DNA of 64,000 nucleotides from Thinopyrum elongatum (taxonomy: Eukaryota > Streptophyta > Magnoliopsida > Poales > Poaceae): assembly GCA_011799875.1 (NCBI GenBank), contig CM022297.1, positions 364,688,921 through 364,752,920 on the forward strand, written 5' to 3'. Shown here piece after piece: positions 11,948 to 23,189 of this stretch (positions are counted from its first letter, which is position 1; each line of letters begins with the position of its first letter). Both the position numbers and the translations under genes were made by a program. Below the pieces are notes generated by a model, which worked only from the letters and a program-made list of their open reading frames with translations, was not told the DNA's origin and made no database searches.

Positions 11948-12667
11948 TCGGCCGTCGTCACCTTCCGGCGGCAACAAGGAGCCTTCCTGCCCCCTGCATC
12001 CCTGCCGGCGAGGCTGCGGCCCTCGACTCCGGTTGATGCCGTGCTGGAGGAGCTCCGGTCGGGGGCGGGCCGGGGAGGTGTCGTCAGTCAGGATCAAACT
12101 GGGCACGGACATAAGTTCTGTCAGACATGAAGCAAGGGCGGGGAAGTTGATCAGAGCTTTATGTACAACAAGTAAACCAAAGTGGAAGCAATAGCATCAA
12201 AGGAAGTGAATTCTAGCCGCTTTCTTTTGAATCCAAGTTCAAATTAGATTAGAAAGACCCCACTTACATTCTATTTGAAGGAAGAGTGAATATATTACTA
12301 TTAGCTAGCAACAGGGATTCATTTCAGTGTTTTCATAGTTGTGTTCAATAAAAAGACCCTACGTACCTATCAGCAGCGCGAAGAGATTTTTATCCCTAGG
12401 GTCTCGTGACTAGGGTTTTCCAGACCTCAAGCGGCGGCGGCGGCGTGAATTCCTTCTCGGGCCAATCTCGGGGACAACTCGCTTGTCTACCCGACCTTGG
12501 TTGGACGATGGGTCTAGGGGTTGTTGTCAAATGTGATGTTCAGAAGAGACTTAATTGGACCCAGACTTCATTCGTGGAACATCCTGCTTCAACGGTTGTC
12601 CACAGTGCAATTGTCACATGGGTCTGATGTATTCCGATGAAACCTCCATGGGAATGGACAATTCTCA

Positions 12668-13425
12668 GTGGATTCTATGTATAGAGCGTTAATCCAGTCT
12701 GATGTGCCAGTTGTTAATAACAAGAAGATCTGGAAGATAAAGATACCTCTTAAGAATAAAATCTTTGCATGGTATCTTCGTCGCGGAGTCATTCTTACTA
12801 AAGATAACTTTATTAAGAGGAATTGGCATGGAAGCCCGCAATGTGTCTTTTGTCACCATGAGGAGACAATAAAACATTTATTCTTTCAATGCAAATTGGC
12901 TCGTTCTATATGGTCAGTCATCCAAATAGCTTCTGGCTTGTATCCTCCCTGTAGTGTTGCTAATGTATTTGGCAACTGGTTTCATGGGATTGATCACAGG
13001 TTTAGAACTCTTCTCAGGGTGGGAGCGCTTGCCATTATTTGGTCGCTTTGGCTATGTAGAAATGATAAGGTTTTTAACGATAAAAGTACTTCTCTGTTGC
13101 AGGTTATGTACAGATGTATCGGGACTCTTCGTTTATGGTCCTCTCTACAATGCGTGGAGAATCGAGGCCTGTTTACGGAGGTGTGTACACGATTGGAGGC
13201 TACGACGAGGGATACTTTTACCCAACATAGGTGGCAGCATGATCTAAGGATTGGCCCCCCTCCGCTTTAGGCGTTATACGGGCTCTACATGTTTCGTTGT
13301 AATTCGCCTTTTTTTTAATTTTGTGTGAGAGGATCTTATTTGGCTGTGTGCATCTTAGTTATGCAGAGGCCGGGTGTAATGCTTAAATCTTTTAAGTAAT
13401 AAAGCTCCCCTTTTCGAAAAAATGG
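12668..13425 (+). pseudogene. LINE 3' part: zf-RVT domain, 3' UTR and poly-A
   Basis: The frame 12668-13270 (200 codons) carries the zf-RVT region of a plant non-LTR retrotransposon: 'KIWKIKIPLKNKIFAWYLRR' and the Cys/His signature 'CVFCHHEETIKHLFFQCKLA'. The typical C-terminal tail with 'LWLCRNDKVF' follows. An A-run at about 13417-13422 closes the element. No reverse transcriptase domain is present upstream, so it is a 5'-truncated insertion. It resembles, but is in opposite orientation to, the relic at 7970-8525. Confidence 0.8.
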
Positions 13426-13499
13426 TTGTTGTCAGGCTTCTGCAGTTTTTGACAATGACGGAATCACATGAAGGGATTGGTTCTCGGGTCAGGGGATGA

Positions 13500-14190
13500 A
13501 TGAGGCCAACAGGTTGCTAGAGCGGCTAAACGTCTAGGATGAAGGGATTGATGATCTGATTTGGGAAGAGGAATTGGACGTGGATGAAATCAAGCCGAAG
13601 TGGCTCACGATGGGTTGTTTCCGACAGGAAGTTTCAGTCATAGCGCCATGTTAGCTGATATGAGGGTAACATGGAACCCATCTCAAGCAGTAGTGTGGAG
13701 GAGGATTAATTCCAATTTATTTGCAATTCAGTTCAATTGTCTAGGGAACTAGGACAAATAAATGCATTATGGTCCATGGGATTTTCGCAGATATGCTATG
13801 ATCTTATTAGAGTATGATGGCTTCTCAAGCCCTGAAAAAGTTAACTTGACAAGTTTGAGACTTGCTGTCAGATACGCAGATTGCCTGATTGGGTGCTGAG
13901 AAGTAAATCTTTCCTTGAGAACTTGGCAAGTAGGATAGGTGAGGTACAGGAGGTGCAAGTTACCTTACCAAATGGCTTTGTTGGTTAGATGCTAGTAAAA
14001 ATTGACACGTTTTGTTAGTTTTACAAGGGGTGGTGGTACAAAGCAGTAGCAAGTGAAGTTCGAAAAGCACTCAACTTTTTGTCATGCGTGTGAAATAATG
14101 GGACATTGGCACGAGGAATGCAGAATTGGTGAACATAATCAAACAAAATTTGAATGCCCCCCTCATACTTGCTACAACGAGAGATAGGAA
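13500..14190 (+). pseudogene. DUF4283 / CCHC zinc-knuckle ORF relic (LINE ORF1-like)
   Basis: Conceptual translation in shifting frames gives 'EGIDDLIWEEELDVDEIKPK', 'ADMRVTWNPSQAVVWRRIN', 'MHYGPWDFRRYAMILLEYDG' and a final 'FCHACEIMGHWHEEC' knuckle. This is the DUF4283 plus zf-CCHC_4 architecture found in ORF1-like proteins of plant LINEs, which bind element RNA. Several stops and frameshifts are present, for example TAG right after 'ERLNV'. It starts about 75 bases after the poly-A of the previous LINE piece. Confidence 0.75.
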
Positions 14191-14199
14191 AGGAGGTCG

Positions 14200-14950
14200 T
14201 GGAGGGTGTGTGAATGGAGGAGGCCGATGTCGGAGATAGATCCGGCAGATCCCTCGATACCTACATTATGCTTGTATATATTACGTTAGAGTGTGTACAA
14301 CGTATAGGTAATGTATCAAAGGATTGTAATGTGTTCTACGACAAGCCCTGTCCCTAGCTTATATAGCGTACCGGGAATCCTAGGGTTATAGAACTATGTC
14401 GGCTACGTCGGTGGAGGCAGAGTCCTCCACGGCTCTGGTATCTTCGGATTATACTCAAAGTCTTCTGGAATCTTCATATACTTCGTCATGGACCGTCCCA
14501 AAGTGGCACAGGACGGAACTGACCTAGGGGTCCACAGCTCGGCCCATCAGGCCAGGAACCGACGCTATGGAGATCCCTTAGCGGGACACTCTAAGTAGCA
14601 CCTGAACCGGCCTTCAAGATTGGATGCACCTTGGTCACTCTGAGTTGCACGTCATCTTCGATTGCCGGGCTTGAAACAGGTTCAACGAAGCGTTTCCCGA
14701 ATAGTGTCTTCATGCAGCCCGCCTCCAAATGCTGAGCTGCCCCCGAGGTGATGTGAACCACCTCGATCCTGGAAATGTTGATGGAGACGTTCGACCTGCG
14801 CGTAGGAAGGATTTTTCACCCAGCCAGCCGCTTGGCGGCATAAGTTCCCGCGTTGTGCGGTCAAAAGTCATTCTGCCCGGCTCTGACGAGCCAGACAGGT
14901 CTTATCGATGGGCCTACCTGGCCATGTGTTTGCTTTGACCTGACGGTCAA
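14200..14950. other. Unclassified repetitive DNA
   Basis: No gene is supported. Composition and phrases such as 'cctagcttatatagcgtacc' resemble retroelement LTR or leader sequence, but I cannot find paired termini. Confidence 0.3.
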
Positions 14951-14994
14951 CATGATGTGTAGGAGTGGGTTAGGGGCCCAACCAGGGCACGTCG

Positions 14995-15622
14995 CAATGG
15001 GTAGGATTGGTATCGGGTTGAACAATATCAAATCCATATCCATATCCATGAAGGCAGTCTTTGGCCGCCCATGAAAAAATCCATGGGTGAAAAATTGTGT
15101 CCATGTCCAAACCCGATGGATATCCATACCCACTGCATATCCATTGGGTCCTCTCAAGACATACAAAATAAGACATAACACATTGTTAACACAAGCTCTT
15201 CCATTCTTCACCTCGTGGCAGGCTAGGCTTCATTTATGGTAAATCAACGTCCACTAATAATCCATGAGAAAATAAAAATAAGGGAAGGGGCGCTGGAGTA
15301 TGTTACGGTGGGGATTGAATGTTAACTAATAAAAGTTAGGGCGGGGATTGTGCAATTTTTTGCATGTTTTAGATAACAAAGTGTAAAATTGCAGTGGGAC
15401 CTATTACTGTGGGGTAGGGATAGCAGATTTTTCCCATTAAGTCATACTATCGGGTCAGGTTTGGGTATACCCACGGGTACAAGATTATATCCATGCCATA
15501 CCCACGAGCAATCGGGTCGGGTTTGGGCGCCGCCCATGGGCACAAAAGCATATCCAAACCCTATCCATTCGGGTCGGATATCCATGGGTATCCATGTTCA
15601 TGGGTAAAATTGACATCCCATC
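14995..15622. repeat. 'tatccatgggt'-motif region, possibly a nonautonomous hAT element
   Basis: Motifs of the type 'tatccatgggt', 'cccatgggcac' and 'gggtcgg' occur in both orientations in two clusters (about 15010-15160 and 15445-15610). The right edge reads, on the minus strand, 'TGGGATGTCAATTTTACCC', like the ends of Ac-type hAT elements, whose subterminal regions carry such motifs. I could not find a matching left terminus or an 8-bp target duplication, so the element call is tentative. Confidence 0.35.
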
Positions 15623-15837
15623 AGTAATGGACATGCGTCTTGATCCCCGATGGGATTAACAGCAGTGCCTACGATTGTAACCTCGGTTCCCGCATGCGAT
15701 TAACGCGGTTGTGGGGAAGTATGAGGGGATTTAATGCCACATCACGATATTAACTTGCCGCCAATTCATTTTCCCTACTCCTCATATAAGGGCCGAGGCG
15801 ATACGCTCACCTTCATCTTTTTCCTCGCGCTCAAGCC

Positions 15838-15960
15838 CTCCGCAATTGTTGCAATGCTTTCGCAATAAGAATGTTGTCGCAACACTTCTGTAACAAGGGT
15901 GGTGTTGCAATGCTTTCGCAGCAAAGATGGTGTTGCAATCCTTCTGCAACAAATTAACGA
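15838..15960. repeat. Irregular short tandem repeat ('ttgcaatgctttcgcaa')
   Basis: Units such as 'ttgcaatgctttcgcaa', 'gtcgcaacacttctgtaaca' and 'ttgcaatccttctgcaaca' alternate four times with a period of roughly 30 bases. No coding meaning is seen. Confidence 0.6.
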
Positions 15961-16005
15961 AATCACTAGTTGAGGAGCGCTCCCCGCAACGATTAGTCGG
16001 GAAGA

Positions 16006-16037
16006 GCTCCGCGCGCGACAAGTGTCACGCGCGGAGC
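16006..16037. repeat. 32-bp GC-rich palindrome
   Basis: GCTCCGCGCGCGACA at 16006-16020 pairs with TGTCACGCGCGGAGC at 16023-16037 (one mismatch, 2-base loop). A related half ('gctccgcgggcgacacttgt') follows at about 16060. Such ends are reminiscent of Mutator-like terminal repeats, but no partner was found. Confidence 0.6.
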
Positions 16038-16523
16038 GGTCGTGAGACTTTCCTGCGGCGCTCCGCGGGCGACACTTGTCGCACTGAGGGGCACTCCCGT
16101 GATTTCCGGTTTTCCTTTCTGGTTTTTCCTTTTTTCACTTTAGTCCTTGTACTTTTAGTGTTTTGTAATACACTTTTGATCTATTTGAGATCTGTTTCTC
16201 TTTGGTGTCGTCGAACCGTCACCGCCGACTGGGCTTTCATTGCCGTCCTTGCCGTCCGTCGCGCCCGCTGCTCTTGTCGCCTGCTTACGGCGGCCCTTCT
16301 TTACCGTGGACGGCGCTTCCCCGTTGGCACCATTGTCGTTTCCTACCGGTTGCATTCGTTGGTTCCTTGTTTCCTTTTTGTTTCCCTATTTGTTCCCATT
16401 ATATTTTCAGGATATGGAGATTTATGGGGTGATTACGGGTGGGGGCTTCCAATATTATCAGATGTCAACTTTTAACTCGGTTTGTGCAATTAGTTCTTGA
16501 TAATCATTGTGTTCTTTGCAGGT

Positions 16524-17729
16524 ATGGCTTGTCATTTTTGCCGTATGCCGGGTGGCCCGTGTTCCTCTGTTGATTCTTCTGTAGATGTGTTCACTGTGGT
16601 TCTAGATCGGCGTTGTTCGAGTCGTGTTGTAAGAATAACATTTTATAATTGATCAATTTTTGGCACACATACTTATTTCTTTTGGTGCTATTGTTGCTGT
16701 TTTGAATGGAAATTATTCTAGGTCTTCTTTTTTTGATTATGATGATTCATTTTGCAGTATGTTCCGTGTAGTGTTAGAGCTCATCTTGCTCGTTACATCG
16801 AGGAGTGTAAGGCTTTAGCCATAAGGAGGGGTGACAAAGATACTGATCTTCCTCTTCACTCTAGTGAGGGTTATTTGTATGGTGTTCTGTTTAGTCATGG
16901 TCGGGTGAGCAGCAGATTCCATGGTTCTTCCTGGGAACATTTGGTCAATGATTATGGTCTTCGTCATCGTGATAGAATGACCGTTAGGCTTGAGCGCTAT
17001 GGAACGTTGATTGGTGTTGATTTTTATCGAGGTGGAGATATGTTGTCTCCTTTACCTTCTGTTGGTAAGGTTCATTTTTAAGGAAGTATTTAGCTTGTTT
17101 CATTTCACATGATTTTTCTATTCCCTTGAACCTGTGTAATTTTTTTTGTAGCTCTTGATGGTTTGAGCGACTCTGAGAAGGAACTTGTTGGGAGTTGTTT
17201 TTACACTCGTGGTGTTGATCTGAATTATCAGCAGATGTATTTCATGTCGCATCAACTCTTTGATGACGAGTACATACTCTATTGTCCTTTTGTTCACAGG
17301 ATTAATTCGATGAATGTTAATGGGCACCATATGGTCAGATTTATTTTCCACTATTTTTCTTTATTTCTGTTTATTTATTTTTTATTATTTCTTCTTTTTA
17401 TAGTTTTTAATTTTTGTTCTATTTCTAATAGCTTGATGTTTTTGTTAGGTTATTCCAGGTATGGTTGTGAGGAGTTTGAAGGAGTTTGTGTCATTTCCCA
17501 GGACTGGAGTTTTAACTCTTGAAGTTACTTTGGAATCTCGTGATGATGATATATATGTGAGCACTGCTTGCTCCAACTTCATTGGCTTGGGTGGTAGAAT
17601 GGTGTTCAAAAAGGAAGGGTTAAGTTATTTTCTTAGGCATCATCTATTGAAGTAAACAACTTGGTGCTCATAACTTTCAAAGAGCGTGATGGGAGGCTTG
17701 TTGTTATCTTCAATCTTCTGCCGCAGTGA
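16524..17729 (+). CDS. B3-like domain protein (putative), 4 exons, possible 3' frameshift
   Basis: Exons by GT-AG and frame: 16524-16628, 16758-17064, 17152-17333, 17449-17655 (801 nt, 266 residues). The short N-terminus has a Cys cluster 'MACHFCRMPGGPC'. The rest looks like two B3-type pseudobarrel domains: one ending 'WEHLVNDYGLRHRDRMTVRL', the other running from 'INGHHM'-like strands to 'GGRMVFKKEG'. B3 proteins bind DNA in the plant nucleus. The minus-strand paralogue at 20751-22375 has the same exon lengths (105, 307, 182) but ends with a further ~25 residues including 'VLITFK'. That tail is present here in another frame and runs to 17729 ('NNLVLITFKERDGRLVVIFN'), so a 1-base change near 17630 probably truncated this copy. 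The family call is by fold-like pattern and is moderate. Confidence 0.55.
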
Positions 17730-17999
17730 TGTTAGTTATAGCCTTTGAACAGAATGGATATTGTTTAAAAATCTATGCTACAGTATAATGTTATTTAGAT
17801 ATATAAAACCGATATGAACCTAACTGTTCATTGTTGTACTTCGTTTGTAGAAGAGGCAGGGCTGTGCATCTCTTTTTTAGATTTTTTTTGGACGGATGTT
17901 AATTCATTGGAGGCATAGTTATACATAAATGAGAGGCACGTGTATGCCTTTCTTTTTTCTATGTTTCCTCTGACATGGGTTGTAGAGAGAGGAACGTCT

Positions 18000-18640
18000 G
18001 TGCAACAGCAAAGACGCACGGGCGATCACGCGTGAGGAGCATGTAGAGTCACGACGCATGTTACGTGAGGCACGGGTGTGTAGGCACCAGAGTCACGTGA
18101 GTGAAGCCTCTATAGGCAGGAGGCACTGGCATAGGTTGGTGGCATCCGGCAGCATACGGCTGGATAGAGAGGAACGTGTGTGCAGCACCAAAGTTGCACG
18201 GGCGATCATGCTTGCGGAGGATGTAGAGTCACGGCGCGTTTCATGTGAGGCACATGGATTGAGTCACCTTAGGCACAGAAATGAAGTCAGTACAGGCACG
18301 GAAGTGAAGTTACTACAGGCACAGTTGTGTGGCTTCTCAAGGCACGAGTATCAACCCTCTTGATGTACAAAAGGTGTGAAGTTCCTAAAGGCACGGAAGT
18401 ATGGCAGCAGAGGCATCGGTCCGAATACTTAGTTAGAGAGGCTCGGTTTGTGGATGCACAGGTGTGAAGTCTCTAGAGCCACGGGCTTGTGGCACCACAT
18501 GCATGGGTTCGAATAGACATTTAGAGAGGCACGACTGTACATAGGTCAGTTGGACACAGCAGTGTAGTTTTGTGGCATCCGGCAGCACGGCTGTACGGAG
18601 AGGAACCTGTGTGCAATAGCAAAGAGGTTCTCAATGCACA
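18000..18640. repeat. 'aggcacgg' minisatellite, array 1
   Basis: Degenerate units built from 'aggcacggg', 'gaagcctctataggcag', 'gagaggaacgtgtgtgca' and 'ggcatccggcagca' recur every 60-180 bases. They are the reverse-complement family of the array at 25420-26460. There is no stable reading frame. Confidence 0.6.
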
Positions 18641-19144
18641 CAGCAGTGTTTGATGTCAAATGGTTGTTGTGTGATTTTAATTTTTTTTCCAGTGCCCTTA
18701 AACTCTCAAAGTGCTTGTCCCTTGCCTCTGTTTACCAAATGTTCTTCTGAAATATTTTTGAATTGTTCACGCCAATCTTGAATAAGCATTTTACAGAAAG
18801 TTAACAACGACACAATCACATATTCTTGCAATGCACGATGCATCTTGTACAAGATAAGTATGAAAATTATAATACAATATCGTGCGACATATTTGTTCTT
18901 CTATAATCATAGTTACAACATATGTTCGCTCAATAGCAGATAACTTACTAATTGCATTTAGACATGCAAAACGTACTATGCATTTGTACATGAGCACACC
19001 ACTATGTTCAACGTAAAACAGTAATACAGTACACACAACATCTTTGACCAACAACAATCATAGTTACAACATAGGTTCATTCAATCTAAATTATCATACT
19101 ACTAGGTACTACTAGTTTAATGTAGACATCTATTTTCTCGCAAT
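18641..19144. other. AT-rich spacer, no gene seen
   Basis: AT-rich sequence lies between the minisatellite and the stop codon of the minus-strand exonuclease-like gene, and probably contains that gene's 3' UTR. Only short unconvincing frames are present. Confidence 0.4.
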
Positions 19145-19843
19145 TCACCACCCGTTGTTTCCCTTCCAGCGCTTCAGGCCACTGGAAGATCCCTCCTCTT
19201 TGTTCTTACGTGGGCGGAGTATTTCCTTCAATGGTTGTTGGTGGAGGTGACGTAGCCCGTCCTTGATGATTAGGATTCTATGGTACAACTCGTAGCTAAC
19301 ATACCCGTCTTTTGCTGTGTACTCAAGGTGTAGCGGCGAAAGCGGCTTCCACTCCCAGTACTGGTGCTTCTCCTTTGGGAATGATTTCTTCATGTTCTTG
19401 TAGGAGGGGTCGATGATGGCCGCTGCAAGGTCACCCATGGAGTCCCTCTGGATGTCGACGTGGTGGTTGTTTGGAATTCTGATCCATGCACGGGCAAGCA
19501 TGGTCTTGTCACCCCTGGTGTCGACACTAGCGAAAGTTACCGCTTTGCGTTGCAGGAAGTCAAGCAACGCCTGGGAGCGCTCGGACCTGCAGTAGTGGTA
19601 TACGAGGACATGCTCGCGCATGGAAAGTTGCATGACGGTGATCCCTTGACGTCTGTAACTACTCTTATGTGTGTACTCGAGGTCGAGGCCGACGAACTTG
19701 TTCTTCTCCTCCTTTAGCCATTCCTCGTACTTTTTGATGATTCGCTCCACGGTCTTTGGGTCGTTGGTGTACACCACCTCTAGCATGGTTGTACCATGGG
19801 CAGTGACGTATTTGGTGTATGTTGTTAGTTTCCCATCGTCCAT
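19145..19843 (-). CDS. WRN-type DEDDy 3'-5' exonuclease-like protein, intact copy
   Basis: A single-exon frame of 232 residues from the Met at 19843; the frame is open to 19984, but homologous copies begin at the same 'MDD' so I use it. It resembles the exonuclease domain of Werner-syndrome-like proteins (RNase D/DEDD superfamily), which removes nucleotides from 3' ends. Exo I: 'FVGLDLEYT' with D54 and E56. Exo II region: 'FASVDTRGDKTML' with D112. Exo III: 'YTAKDGYVSYELY' with Y175 and D179. All four acidic positions and the Tyr are kept, unlike the other copies in this window. There is no intron where the copies at 24156 and 56666 have one. The C-terminus is basic and Ser-rich. The function of the small stand-alone grass copies is not established. 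Confidence 0.8.
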   Translation of the reverse strand: MDDGKLTTYTKYVTAHGTTMLEVVYTNDPKTVERIIKKYEEWLKEEKNKFVGLDLEYTHKSSYRRQGITVMQLSMREHVLVYHYCRSERSQALLDFLQRKAVTFASVDTRGDKTMLARAWIRIPNNHHVDIQRDSMGDLAAAIIDPSYKNMKKSFPKEKHQYWEWKPLSPLHLEYTAKDGYVSYELYHRILIIKDGLRHLHQQPLKEILRPRKNKEEGSSSGLKRWKGNNGW

Positions 19844-20464
19844 GGCTGCAGGTATGTGGTGATGAATTGTTGCGGCCGACGAGAAACATCCGAGGAAGAA
19901 GATGGAAATGGATTCGGTAAAATCAAAGGGATCTTTACTTTGTCGTGCAAAAAAGGTAACTGTCAAATAGCAGTTGGTAGTCATCTGGCGGTTCCAGGGG
20001 TAGATTTACGGAAACAGGCGTTTGTTGGATCAGTTTTTTTAAGGTTTTCACTTATTTTGTTCAATGAAATTTTTTATGTGTTCCATGTGTGCGTATTTCC
20101 ATTTTGCCCTCTGAATGTAGTTGAGTGACGGTGGAACACTCAGCAAAGTCATGGTCGTGCCTCTGTTGTCGAAACATTTTTTTTGGTTAACAACATTCCT
20201 TAGTCAACGAGGCATTGCTATTATGTTATTTGGTGCACATTGTACGTTTAAAAAAAAGTCGGTGAAGTAAACATAGTGTGCACTTGAAAATGGAGTCGTG
20301 TTTGATGTTTAATTAAGATATGTTTGACTAGATGGTTTGAATAACTTTGATAAGATGCTATTGTTATAGTTTTTGATTCAAAAACTTATGCTTGATTTGT
20401 TTGATTTTTGACTCAGAGATGATTTATTTGTTTTTTGAATTTTGGAACTGTGAAGATTTCAAAG

Positions 20465-20622
20465 GTCAACCAGCCACTTGAGGGTCCATAAGAACTACAT
20501 TAGTTCCAAAAGATCATTCCGACAGTTCAAACAACCACTTGAGGGTCCATAAGAGCTACATTAGTTCCAAAAGATCATTTCTATAGTTCAAGCAACCACT
20601 TGGTCGATAAGAGCTACATTAC
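20465..20622. repeat. Short tandem repeat, about 62-bp period
   Basis: 'cacttgagggtccataaga' followed by 'ctacattagttccaaaagat' occurs twice about 62 bases apart. A third, shorter copy ('gataagagctacatta') follows. It lies downstream of the minus-strand B3-like pseudogene. Confidence 0.75.
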
Positions 20623-20750
20623 TACCATCCTAATAACCAAAGTTATAGTAACCAGACATCTGCGCTTTAGAGTCATCATTATGAAACGACCACTGAACAT
20701 CCCAGGAGATGCACCGTTTCTTCTATTTTAAGTGCTGGTTCTAATGGAAT

Positions 20751-22375
20751 CTACGGAATGCGCTGAATGATGATGGACACAGAACGATCATGGCACTTTT
20801 TGAAAGTGATCAGAACAACATTCTCTTCAACAAAGGATGCAGCTGATATGAAATCTCTGAAAGAAGACTTTTCAATTACCATCCTGCCGTCTTTTTTGCT
20901 GATGTAGTATGACGAAGGAGTGATGACATGGGTAGGTTCATCAGGAGCTTCAAGGGTCACCCTGGCATTGGTTGTCACGTCCACCCATCTCTTCAGTGTC
21001 GAGACAACACTCCTCGGAATTTTCTAAAAGAAAGAGAAATTAAAAGCGTTGATTTGCCACTTGGACATTAAAAAAAGAATGGTTGCGTACGGTGAGTGCG
21101 CAATCATTAAGAAATTCCATATGGAAACTAATATATTTCTCGGCATGTTCTCTTTATAATTTTATATATAAGCAAGATTAACTCAATATCGTAGAGGAGA
21201 ATACGAAGAAAAATATGTTTGGTATTTTAACAAGGACAGATGTAACCAACCATGATGCAGTCTTTGGTGTTAGTGGGAGTCATCACGTGGACAAACGGAC
21301 GACAACAGATGAAAGTATATCAGAAAAGGCATTGTAGAAAGAAGCGTGTCTGGTCGTAGGTAAGCTCAATATCCTTAGAGTAGACACATCACTGAACGTG
21401 GTCGAAATCGTCAGAAGAAAGATCGTCGAGAGCTAGAAAAAGACCAAGTATTCAAAGTTAGATAAAGTTATATCCAACGCGGGCTTAATATTATTTAGCA
21501 TCATGCATGCATATAAAAATGCAACGAAAAAAAATTATTTTGGAATATTAAATACCTACCAACGTGGGGTAATGGAAGCAGCCTTTTGTCACCCCGATAT
21601 GTTTGTATTTCCAGATTCAGTCCCTCGCCTGGTAGTTCAAATTCTATGCGGTCTCCAGCACGTAGATCATAATCATCCACAGAGATGCACCACTCACCAC
21701 CCCAGAACTTGGTGTAGTTTGCCCTATGCTTAAACAAAGCATTGTAAGACCTTCCTTCATGGGTAAGAAGGGCTGGCTCTACCTGCTCTTTACGCAATAT
21801 TCTTGCATCTTCCTTCCTCTCATCAATGTATTTAGCAAGAAAAGCTCTGACATTACAAGGTACATACTGGAAAAAATAGTAAAAATAACAACCTGTAAGT
21901 ATAAATTCGTACTCACTGATCATTAACTTTAAAACTTTTCTTAGCTTGCATCTGAATATTTGATAACAATTAAAGATAACAACATAATGGTATGATAAAT
22001 TAATGGATACAGATTTTGGCAGAGGTGGACGATTTTTAATTAGAACTGAAGACGCACTACAATAATTAAGGCATAGGCAGGGAAACTAATGGAAAAAGAA
22101 AACAAAGTACAAGTGCAAAGAAGTGACAGCAGGGGAACCTAACATAGGTGCAAAAGGCTACGAGTAAGAGTGACGATTTCTATTGTGTTGTAAGCAACTA
22201 ATAGTTGTAATTCTACCAAACGACTAGTTTTCAAGATAAAAAGGTAACTATGGTAGAAATGCTTACTAACCATGCGGCTCCAGCATTTCTCATCAAGAAT
22301 AACCTCAAACTACTGAAGAGCTTCAGGGTGTGGTTGGCAAGGGCCGCCTGGATGGCGGCAGGTAGGGCAAACCAT
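20751..22375 (-). pseudogene. B3-like pseudogene, inverted paralogue of 16524-17729
   Basis: The four-exon structure mirrors the plus-strand copy: 22375-22271 (105 nt), 21866-21560 (307 nt), 21432-21251 (182 nt), 21023-20751 (273 nt, ending in TGA). Exon 1 keeps the Cys cluster 'MVCPTCRHPGGPC'. Exon 2 reads 'YVPCNVRAFLAKYIDERKED' against 'YVPCSVRAHLARYIEECKAL' in the plus copy. Exon 4 ends 'ENVVLITFKKCHDRSVSIII'. It is dead: TAG at 22310-22312 (codon 22), TGA at 21389-21391 and TGA at 21320-21322, all in frame, while the splice sites and exon lengths remain intact. The paralogues lie in inverted orientation around the exonuclease gene at 19145. Confidence 0.75.
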
Positions 22376-23180
22376 ACCTAAATAATTCAGAACAACTATG
22401 TAAAAAAACAAGAATATCATAATAATTTAAAACATGCTTCAACGTCAACCATTTTAAAAATATGCGTGTCAGGAGCTTGAGGATATAGGTACGAAGTTAG
22501 ACAACAACTACAAATTTACCAGAAATCTACTCATCTACTCCCTGCAGAAAAGCAGTATGAGAGTGTTTAGATCACTGCTTTTGTTTTGCAATCGCTTTTT
22601 TATTTCTTTATAGAAAGAAGTTGTTGTACCGGATCTAATACTTCAATAACTAACAAATGAAAAATCTAAACGTAAAAAATATATTAAAATATCGTTCTCA
22701 AAACATAAAGACGGATCGGAGCATGCTGACGCATATGCGTTTTACTTGAGAAAGAAGAATAGCAGCCGTCGACGAACGGAGATGTGGTAGGGGGAGCAGC
22801 CGCGAGCAATCTATGAGAGAAGTACGGCTTAGAAATTAATCGAGAAACCCAATAAAAACCCTATAATAACTTGTTTGAAATCAGATTGTGTGCGGCAAGA
22901 AGCACGAACCCTAGAAGCAGACGACTGAAAAGGCAGATGGGTAGCGATGTGGCTCAGGGAGTCGGAGCGGATTAAAATATAAAGGAGACGGGAGAGAGCA
23001 AGAGTAGTATTGAATGCTTGTTTTTTTCCTACGAAATGGAATGAATGCTGATTGTAGCTGGTGTGTGCATTCCGAGGTGTTACGGGGACACAAGACGTTT
23101 GACTCGTCCAGCTGCCTCCCACTGCACTTGAGTTGTCCAGCTGTGCTGCCTCCCACTGGACTCTTCCACCTGCCTATCGC
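22376..23180. other. Spacer, probable former promoter of the B3-like pseudogene
   Basis: AT-rich sequence with no supported gene. It lies upstream of the minus-strand B3-like pseudogene. The frames at 22829-23156 are short and of unlike composition. Confidence 0.3.
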
Positions 23181-23189
23181 GCCTCACAG

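Noticed and set aside
11554..12194. Several Ala/Arg-rich frames on both strands
   Set aside because: Shadows of the GC-rich 5' end of the PPR gene.
14861..15211. Minus-strand frame with repeated 'MDMDM' residues
   Set aside because: Arises from the 'tatccat' simple repeat; no conserved domain.
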